A DNA stretch of 64,000 bases from Cyanobacteriota bacterium (GTDB taxonomy: Bacteria > Cyanobacteriota > Cyanobacteriia > CACIAM-69d): positions 124,001 to 188,000 of the forward strand of contig JAKRSF010000008.1 in assembly GCA_022402445.1 (NCBI GenBank), read 5' to 3'. Positions 9,001-15,500 of the stretch are shown one piece after another. How positions within the stretch are numbered: the first letter of the stretch is position 1; the number at the start of each line of letters is the position of its first letter. Both the position numbers and the translations under genes were made by a program. The notes under the pieces are model-generated. The model saw nothing but the letters and a program-made list of their open reading frames with translations, did no database searches and was not told the DNA's origin.

Positions 9001-9761
9001 AGGCCACCCGCCACACCCAACTGCAAACCCTCCGCGATCGCCTCACCGAACAGCAAACCCAACTGCCCGACCCCCTCCCCGAACTCCCCACCACCCTCAC
9101 CGCCGACACACTCCCCGCCTACCTCGACCAACTCCAGAGCGAAACGCGATCGCTCCAGCAGCGCATCAGCGCCCTCGAACCCGTCAACATGCTCGCCCTC
9201 GACGAATACAACCGCGTCCAGGAACGGCTCAACGACCTCAGCGCCAAACTCGCCACCCTCGAAGAAGAACGCACCGAACTACTTCTGCGCGTCGAAAACT
9301 TCACCACCCTGCGCCAACAAGCCTTCTACGAAGCCTACGAAGCCGTTGATCGCAACTTCCGCACCATCTTCGCCGAACTCTCCCAAGGCGATGGCCGCCT
9401 CCACCTCGACGACCCCGAAGACCCCCTCAACAGCGGCCTCAACCTCATCGCCCACCCCAAGGGCAAACCCGTGCGCCGCCTCGCCTCCATGTCCGGCGGC
9501 GAAAAATCCCTCACCGCCCTCAGCTTCATCTTCGCCCTCCAGCGCTACCGCCCCTCCCCCTTCTACGCCTTCGACGAAGTGGACATGTTCCTCGACGGGG
9601 CCAACGTCGAACGGCTCGCTAAGATGGTCAGGCAACAGGCCCAGGAAGCCCAATTCATCGTCGTCAGCCTGCGGCGACCCACCATCGAGTCCGCCGATCG
9701 CGTCATCGGCGTCACCCAAGCGCGCGGAGCCCACACCCAGGTTTTAGGCATCGCCCTCTAA
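6036..9761 (+). CDS. smc: Chromosome segregation protein SMC
   Basis: The condensin ATPase, which organises and segregates the chromosome with ScpA and ScpB. At 1241 residues it is full length. Walker A GPNGSGKS lies at residues 31-38, two long coiled-coil arms flank a hinge around residues 560-720, the ABC signature is MSGGEKSL near 1152 and Walker B with the catalytic Glu is FYAFDEVDMF near 1175. The second coil is exceptionally rich in Gln. The only in-frame start before an upstream stop at 5988 is TTG at 6036, nine bases after GGAGGG, so a TTG start is supported. Third codon positions are G-rich in the first third and C-rich afterwards. Confidence 0.97.
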   Translation: MFVKRVEISNFKSFGGTVAVPLLPGFTAISGPNGSGKSNILDALLFALGLSSSKGMRADRLPDLVNQSSVGAAAGAAAGKSSRRSTVEATVTVTFDLTAEARAFGAAIARSTPDTPEGEEGSASGLSEADLGALPVVLDDEGRPQEELRVTRRLRVTPQGTYTSNYYLDDRPCTLTELHQQLNRLRIYPEGYNVVLQGDVTGIISMHPRERRQIIDELAGVANFDRKIEKARHTLEEVKEHEDRCHIVEQELKAQGERLDRDRAKALKYQALKGQLQEKLILEQVARWRVESAQAIALEAEIAQEEEALAALAAAIAAGEATLAETIAQLDDLNRTVKALGETEQLALQAELAKQQATLEQRLKRLQELQEADRQALRDRAAIEASRRELAQTRKRLAAQEPDFNDAIAAARQTRDQAQANLETARQATAAIAGASQAFLEQQGQLRHQIDDLQGQLEPARAEQTQLQEREQQWAAQLAETVDQLTALETDRAEKVSQLDQARSRLAPLEAQVVTLAQAIATAEQELQLQEQTRDRLLEEQRQRQRQLDKLEAQLQAQRETQGTHAVQVLLSSGLSGLCGLVAELGRVDAPYQIALEVAAGGRLGYLVVEDDSVAAAAIALLKRERAGRVTLLPLNKIRGNGPNGPNGLRAALQRGGTPDGWIDYATNLIEFDDRYRNIFEYVFGATVIFETLDQARPHLGKHRIVTLDGELLETSGAMTGGSLQRSRVGLHFGSATGPTDDHPALREHQSRLSELDRILGRCDGAIAQAKLDRQRHSQALDALRSQHRDAQRQVEQLETLLITTDRQIERLNGQRDRLSADLTTCRDRLTQLGQTIPPLEQQRDRLLADLAQLEAAHDHSEWQTLQAQQRDRETALDHARTALQTAEQALTDLHTEREKLQDRDRQLQEQLTRADRDRQDRHTTLQTLDQDQTQLRQAIVQLQDQIAALETTLSERKAQRDRLELQRDQQQQRQQKQQFQQQTRQAQQATRHTQLQTLRDRLTEQQTQLPDPLPELPTTLTADTLPAYLDQLQSETRSLQQRISALEPVNMLALDEYNRVQERLNDLSAKLATLEEERTELLLRVENFTTLRQQAFYEAYEAVDRNFRTIFAELSQGDGRLHLDDPEDPLNSGLNLIAHPKGKPVRRLASMSGGEKSLTALSFIFALQRYRPSPFYAFDEVDMFLDGANVERLAKMVRQQAQEAQFIVVSLRRPTIESADRVIGVTQARGAHTQVLGIAL

Positions 9762-9933
9762 CCCCAAATCCCCTTCGGTATGATTTAGTTAATTACCGAA
9801 GATGGTTTACGGAACCCACTGAACGGATCAGACCGCGCCCCTTAGGGTTAAATAGCCAACGGCACCCCCCGGATCGCCACCGACCCGCCCACGCTCGCCC
9901 CCGATCGCCTCGGAATTCCCCACCCTCAATTCA

Positions 9934-10845
9934 ATGACCCCTGAATCTATCCGCCAACGCTCTGACCTGCTCGGTACGATGATCGTCACGCGCAACACCG
10001 GCAAGCGCCTGGGCATCGTCAGCCAACTGTGGGTTGATATTGATCGCCGGGAAGTCATTGGCTTTGGTGTCAAGGACAGTATCCTCGCCGTGTCTGCCCT
10101 GCCCCGCTTCATGGCCCTCGATAGCATCAGCCAAATCGGCGATGTGATCCTGGTGGAAGATGACCGCGCGATCGAGGACGCGATCGACACGGAACTCTAC
10201 AGCACCCTCATCGGCAGCGAAGTGATCACCGAAACCGGCGAACTGCTCGGTAAGGTGCGTGGCTTCAAGTTTGATGTGGAAGATGGCCGCGTCACGTCGA
10301 TCATCATTGCCTCGATCGCCCTGCCGCAGATCCCTGACCAGGCCATCAGCACCTACGAACTGGGCATTGATGAGGTGGTCAGCAGCGGCCCCGATCGCCT
10401 GATTGTGTTCGAGGGGGCCGAGAGCCGCCTCATTCAGCTATCTGTCGGTGTTTTGGAGCGGCTCGGCATCACCAGCCCCCCCTGGGAACGGGAGGATGAG
10501 GATTTGTATTTCACCCCCAGCGCCGCGCCGGGTAATCAGTTGGGCACGGGCCTGCGCCAGGAAACGGCCACCCGCGATCGCGCCTACGGTGGCAATGAAG
10601 CCTGGGATGAGGATGAATGGACCGAAGCGGATCCGGCCTACGGGCGATCGCGCCGCCAGGAAGCCGCCTATGAGGAGCCCTACTACGGCGATCGGCGTCA
10701 GGAGGAGTATGACTACGAAGAAACCTACGAAGACGTAGAGGCGGACGCCTGGGCCGACGAAGAAGCGCCCCAATACCAAGCGCCCAAACTCAACATTCCT
10801 GAAAAGACCCGCCAGCGCCAGCCCGAATACGAGGACGGCTATTAG
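9934..10845 (+). CDS. PRC-barrel domain protein with acidic disordered tail
   Basis: A 303-residue protein with two PRC-barrel-like repeats: about residues 10-85 (MIVTRNTGKRLGIVSQLWVD) and about 88-165 (LIGSEVITETGELLGKVRGF). The C-terminal third (about 200-303) is very rich in Glu, Asp, Tyr, Arg and Gln and is probably disordered. PRC barrels occur in ribosome maturation factor RimM and photosynthetic reaction-centre H subunits. Cyanobacterial proteins of this layout have no agreed function. The start ATG follows a 172-base gap after smc; the next gene starts 22 bases after its stop, so co-transcription with the methyltransferase genes is possible. Confidence 0.85.
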   Translation: MTPESIRQRSDLLGTMIVTRNTGKRLGIVSQLWVDIDRREVIGFGVKDSILAVSALPRFMALDSISQIGDVILVEDDRAIEDAIDTELYSTLIGSEVITETGELLGKVRGFKFDVEDGRVTSIIIASIALPQIPDQAISTYELGIDEVVSSGPDRLIVFEGAESRLIQLSVGVLERLGITSPPWEREDEDLYFTPSAAPGNQLGTGLRQETATRDRAYGGNEAWDEDEWTEADPAYGRSRRQEAAYEEPYYGDRRQEEYDYEETYEDVEADAWADEEAPQYQAPKLNIPEKTRQRQPEYEDGY

Positions 10846-10867
10846 GCCACTGATCTACATAATTTAG

Positions 10868-11824
10868 ATGCTCCATCAAATCACGACCCCCGAAACGATT
10901 CAAACGCTGTTGGATCGGGATATTCGCTTTCTCAAGGACCACGGCCTGACCGATGCGATCGCCCAGTTGGGGCAAATCATTGAGAGCTTCAACCGCGATC
11001 GCCCTCCCCTCGGGCAACTGTTCTATCAACTGGGCAGTTTTTTCTATCGCCTCAAGCGCGACCTGTGGGATAACCCCAGCGCCAGCGACATCTGCCAGGA
11101 CAAGCAGTACGAATATTTTGGGGCATTTTTCTACAGCCAAGGGCAGGGCCATCAGCAAAACGGCGATCTCTGGCGCTACTTCCAGAGCAATCAACTGCGT
11201 CCCCTGATCAATAAGTGGATTCATTATTTTGATGTCTATGAATCCCACTTTCAGCGGTTTCGAGGTCAGCCCATTACCCTAGTGGAAATCGGCGTTTTCA
11301 AGGGGGGCAGCCTGGGCCTGTGGCGGCATTACTTTGGCGAGGAAGCCATCATTTATGGCATTGATGTCGATCCGGCCTGCCAACAGTTCGCCCAGGGCAA
11401 TACGAAAATCATCATTGGCGATCAGGGCGATCGCGCCTTCCTCAAATCCCTGCTGGAACAATTGCCCCCCATGGACATCTTGATTGACGATGGGGGCCAC
11501 ACCATGGAGCAGCAGATCGCCACCTTCGAGGTGCTCTATCCCCACATCAAGGACGGGGGCGTTTACCTGTGCGAAGACTGCCACACCTCCTATTGGTCCG
11601 CCTATGGGGGCAGCGATCGCGGTGGCGACACCTTTCTGGAGTACAGCAAAAACTGGGTGGATTCCCTGCATTACTGGCACCAGCGATCGCCCTACCAGGA
11701 GCCGGACGCGATCGCCCAGAGTGCCAAATCCATCCATTTCTATGACAGCATCGTCGCGATCGAGAAAGTCAAAAAAACGCCCCCCTTCTGGCAAAAAATC
11801 GGCTGGCAACAGACCGAAGATTAA
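10868..11824 (+). CDS. Class I SAM-dependent methyltransferase, macrolide/sugar O-methyltransferase-like
   Basis: A 318-residue protein whose second half is a Rossmann methyltransferase: motif I is LVEIGVFKGGSLGLWRHYF (about residue 138), then IYGIDVDP, and MDILIDDGGHTMEQQ near 202, followed by YLCEDCHTSYW. The IGV-x-GGS and DDGGH motifs resemble the MycE/TylE-type sugar O-methyltransferases and cephalosporin-hydroxylase-like proteins. The N-terminal 110 residues are a helical extension. It lies directly before a second methyltransferase and the giant glycosyltransferase, suggesting methylation of a glycan. The substrate is inferred from context only. Confidence 0.8.
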   Translation: MLHQITTPETIQTLLDRDIRFLKDHGLTDAIAQLGQIIESFNRDRPPLGQLFYQLGSFFYRLKRDLWDNPSASDICQDKQYEYFGAFFYSQGQGHQQNGDLWRYFQSNQLRPLINKWIHYFDVYESHFQRFRGQPITLVEIGVFKGGSLGLWRHYFGEEAIIYGIDVDPACQQFAQGNTKIIIGDQGDRAFLKSLLEQLPPMDILIDDGGHTMEQQIATFEVLYPHIKDGGVYLCEDCHTSYWSAYGGSDRGGDTFLEYSKNWVDSLHYWHQRSPYQEPDAIAQSAKSIHFYDSIVAIEKVKKTPPFWQKIGWQQTED

Positions 11825-11877
11825 AGATTGCCTAAGCCAAGCATTCATTTAACCCAAGTGAATTTCTAAAATTCCCC

Positions 11878-12492
11878 ATGAAATTCCCCTTTCACCAGCC
11901 GACCCTACAATTACTTGATGGTCTCTCCGGCGTCGAACTGGGGGCCGCCTCCCACAATCCCTTCGGCGTCAATGCCCTGAATGTGGCCCCCGAATGGAAC
12001 TACGACATCTATCACGAAAATCAGGTGAAGCAGGGGGAAGAGCCGATCAAAATTGATCTGTATGGCCATGCGGCCCAGATTCCCGTGGCCGATCGCAGTC
12101 TAGATTTTGTCCTGTCGAGCCATGTGATCGAGCATATCCCCGACCCCATTTCCGCCTTCGTGGAATGGCAGCGAGTCATTAAACCGGGGGGCTATGTCAT
12201 CGCGATCGTGCCCCAGCCCGACGCCCTGGTGGAAGATAAACGGCCCCTGTCCCCCTACGATCGCCTCGTGCGCGCCCATCGGGAGCGGTGGACTCCGGAC
12301 ACCTCGCCACCGGGCAGTATTTTTAAGGACCACTATTGGAAATTCACCTCCATCACCTTCCGCAATTTCGTGCAGCGGCTGATCGATGGCTGGGACGATC
12401 TGCCCCAACTGCCCTGGCAACTGGTGGGGGTTGAAGACCCGGATAGCAAGGTGGGTAACGGCTTTTGGGTGGCCTATCGCGTGGTAGCTTAG
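11878..12492 (+). CDS. Class I SAM-dependent methyltransferase (Methyltransf_11 type)
   Basis: A 204-residue protein. The N-terminal motif is VELGAASHNPFGVNALNV instead of a classical glycine-rich loop. It is followed by IPVADRSLDFVLSSHVIEHI (about residues 69-88), the post-motif acidic strand and helix of Methyltransf_11 enzymes, and then WQRVIKPGGYVIAIVP. Close relatives of this shape are common in cyanobacterial polysaccharide clusters. The gap to the preceding methyltransferase is 53 bases and to the glycosyltransferase start 26 bases, so all three probably form one transcription unit. The acceptor substrate is unknown. Confidence 0.8.
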   Translation: MKFPFHQPTLQLLDGLSGVELGAASHNPFGVNALNVAPEWNYDIYHENQVKQGEEPIKIDLYGHAAQIPVADRSLDFVLSSHVIEHIPDPISAFVEWQRVIKPGGYVIAIVPQPDALVEDKRPLSPYDRLVRAHRERWTPDTSPPGSIFKDHYWKFTSITFRNFVQRLIDGWDDLPQLPWQLVGVEDPDSKVGNGFWVAYRVVA

Positions 12493-12518
12493 GGCCACCT
12501 AGCCATAGACGGACTCCC

Positions 12519-15500
12519 ATGACCAAACAGCTTCCCCATACCTACCAGGCGTGGTTCACGGCGAACCAGGCGACGGCGGCCGACCTTGAGCGTATGGCGA
12601 TGGAGTTGCGGGGGGGGAAGCTGCCCTATCAACCAAAGATCAGCATTGTGGTGCCGGTCTACAACACGCCGGAGCCCTATCTGCGGGCGGCGCTGGATTC
12701 GGTCCTGGCCCAGGTCTATGGCAACTGGGAATTATGCATCGCGGATGATTGCTCCCCAAAGCCCCATGTGCGGCGGGTGCTGGAGGAGTATGCGGCCCGC
12801 GATCGCCGCATCAAGCTGGTGTTTCGGTCGGAAAATGGCCATATCGTCCATGCCTCGAACTCGGCCCTGGCGATCGCGACGGGGGAATTTGTCTCGCTGC
12901 TGGATCATGATGATGTGATCACCCCGGACGCCCTCTATGAGGTGGTGGCGCTGCTGAACGCCCACCCGGAGGCGGACATGATCTATACGGACGAGGACAA
13001 GGTTGACGAGAACGGCAAGTTTTGGGATCCCCACTGGAAGCCCGCCTGGTGCCCCGAGTCGTTCATGTCCCGGATGTATACCTGCCATTTCAGTACGTTC
13101 CGGCGCTCAATTCTGGAGGAAATCAAAGGGTTTCGGGCGGGCTATGAGGGCAGCCAGGACTATGATCTGGTGCTGCGGTTCACGGAGCGGACCGATCGCG
13201 TCTTCCACATTCCCAAGATGCTCTACCACTGGCGGATCCATCAGGAGTCGGCGGCGGGCTCAACGGAGGCGAAACCCTATGCCTATGAGGCGGCGTTCCG
13301 GGCCTTGAGCGATGCGATCGTCCGGCGGGGGGAGCCGGGGCAAATGTTTAAGTACGCCAATCGTCCGGGGCATTATGGGGTGCGTTATGCCCGCTTCCGT
13401 CCGGGGAAAGTGAGCGTGATTATCCCCATCCGGGATGACGGCCCGGAGCTGGACCGCTGCCTCGGTTCCGTGCTGCTCCAGCGCCACCAGGAGGATTGTG
13501 AGGTGGTGTTGGTGGACCATGGCACCACCAATGGGGTCACCCAGCGGACCGTTCAGCAGTGGCAGCAGCGCATGGGCGATCGCCTGCGGGTGGTGGCGGC
13601 GGGCGACGGGCCGTTCAATCTCTCACGGTTGAATAATCTGGGGGCGGCGGCGGCAAAGGGCGACTATTTATTGTTCCTCCACAGTGACGCGGCGGGGGAG
13701 TCGGAGGATTGGATCGCCGCCCTGGTGGAGCAGGCCCAGCGGCCCGCGATCGGTGCGGTGGGGGGCATGATCCGCTACGCCGACGGGAATTTGCAGCATG
13801 TGGGTCTGGTGCTGGGGATGGGGCCGGTGGCGGGGCGTCCCTATCGCGGCATGGGGGGCCAGTGGGTTCCGGCGCGGGATTTGCTCCATATCGATCTGAT
13901 GAATAATGTGTCCGCCGTCAGTGGGGCCTGTTTGATGTGCCGCCGGGAGGTGTTTGAGGCGGTGGGGGGCTTCGATGAGGGGCTGCCGGTCCACTATGGC
14001 GATGTGGATCTTTGTCTGAAGCTGCGCGATCGCGGGTTGCGCCACGTCTACCTACCTTTTGTGAAAATCCGCCATCTGGAGTTGGGGTCCTGGCGGGTGA
14101 CTTTGACGGAGGCGCAGCGGCACCAGTTGCACGGGGCGGCGGTGGCCCGGATGCGCGATCGCTGGGGGGATGCCCTGAAGTCGGACCCGTGCTTCAATCC
14201 CTGGCTGTCGCAGTTTGTGATGGAAGATCGGGTGGATTATGAGGATGTGAGTTTGGCGGCGGAGTTGCCCCCGGTGGCCCCCCAGAAGCCCCTGGTGAGC
14301 ATTTGCATCCCCACCTACAACGGCGACAAGCACATTGCGGCGGCCCTCGACAGTGCCCTGGCCCAGACCTATGAACACATTGAGGTGATCGTTTGTGATG
14401 ATGGGTCGAGCGATCGCACCCTAGAAATCCTGGAGGCGTACTGCTCGGCCTATCCGGCGCGGCTGTCGGTGGCGGCGCGATCGCGGGTGGGCATGGTGGA
14501 GAACTGGAACCGCTGTCTGGAGCTGGCGTCGGGGCAATACATTAAATTCCTGCACCAGGATGATTGGCTGGCCCCGGACTGCGTGGAGGCAATGGTGGCC
14601 CTGGCGGAGCAGGATGGGGCCATTAATCTGGTGTTTGCGCCACGGGAGGTGCAGATTGACGCGGGGACGGCGGCGGATGCGGATTCCCTGGCGATCGCGC
14701 GATCGGCGGCGGCGGTGTGGCGCGGTTGGTCGTCCCTGGCGGCGGTGCAGTCGGGGCGATCGCTCCTGGCGGATCCCCAGCTTTTGACGGGGGCAATTAA
14801 TAAGTTTGGGGAACCGACGGCGGTGCTGATCCGGCGATCGGCCCTCCAGGAGGTGGGGGGCTTTGATCCGGCCCTGCAGCAGTTGACGGATCTGGATTTG
14901 TGGTGGCGGCTGGCGGCCTCTGGAAAAGTGGGTTTTGTGAATCGCTCCCTGGCCCGGTGGCGGGTCCACGGCCAGCAGGCATCCCAGCAAAATCTCCGGC
15001 AGGATCAATTGACGGCGGATGCCCTGCGGTTTTATCAAAAGGCCCTGGCGTCGCCCTATGGGTCATCCTTTGCGCCGTCGGTGCGGGCGTCTTTGGAACA
15101 GTTGGTGGCGCGGATGGGGGGCCAGATGGCTGCTACTACGCCGATGCCGTCCGCCGCGTCTGCATCGGGGGGGGCCGCGATCGCGCCCTTCTGGTCGATT
15201 TTGATTCCCACCTACAATCCCAAGCCGGCGCAGTTGACCCAGGCGATCCAGAGTGTGTTGGCGGCGCTCCCGGCGGGGGCTTCGGCGGAAATCGAGGTGG
15301 TTGATGATGCCTCGACGGCGGTGGATGTGGCGGCGATCGCTCGGGCGGCGGGGGGCGATCGCGTGCGGTTCCGGCGCAATGACCGCAACTTGGGCCTGCT
15401 GGAAAACTGGAATTACGCCATTTCCGTCGCCCGGGGCCAGTGGGTTCACCTGCTGCACCAGGACGATTTTGTGCTGCCCGGTTTTTATCAGGCGCTCCAG

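Noticed and set aside
8533-9747. 404-residue alternative frame inside smc
   Set aside because: Ser, Pro and Asn-rich out-of-frame translation of the smc coiled coil and head. The smc frame continues to the ABC signature.
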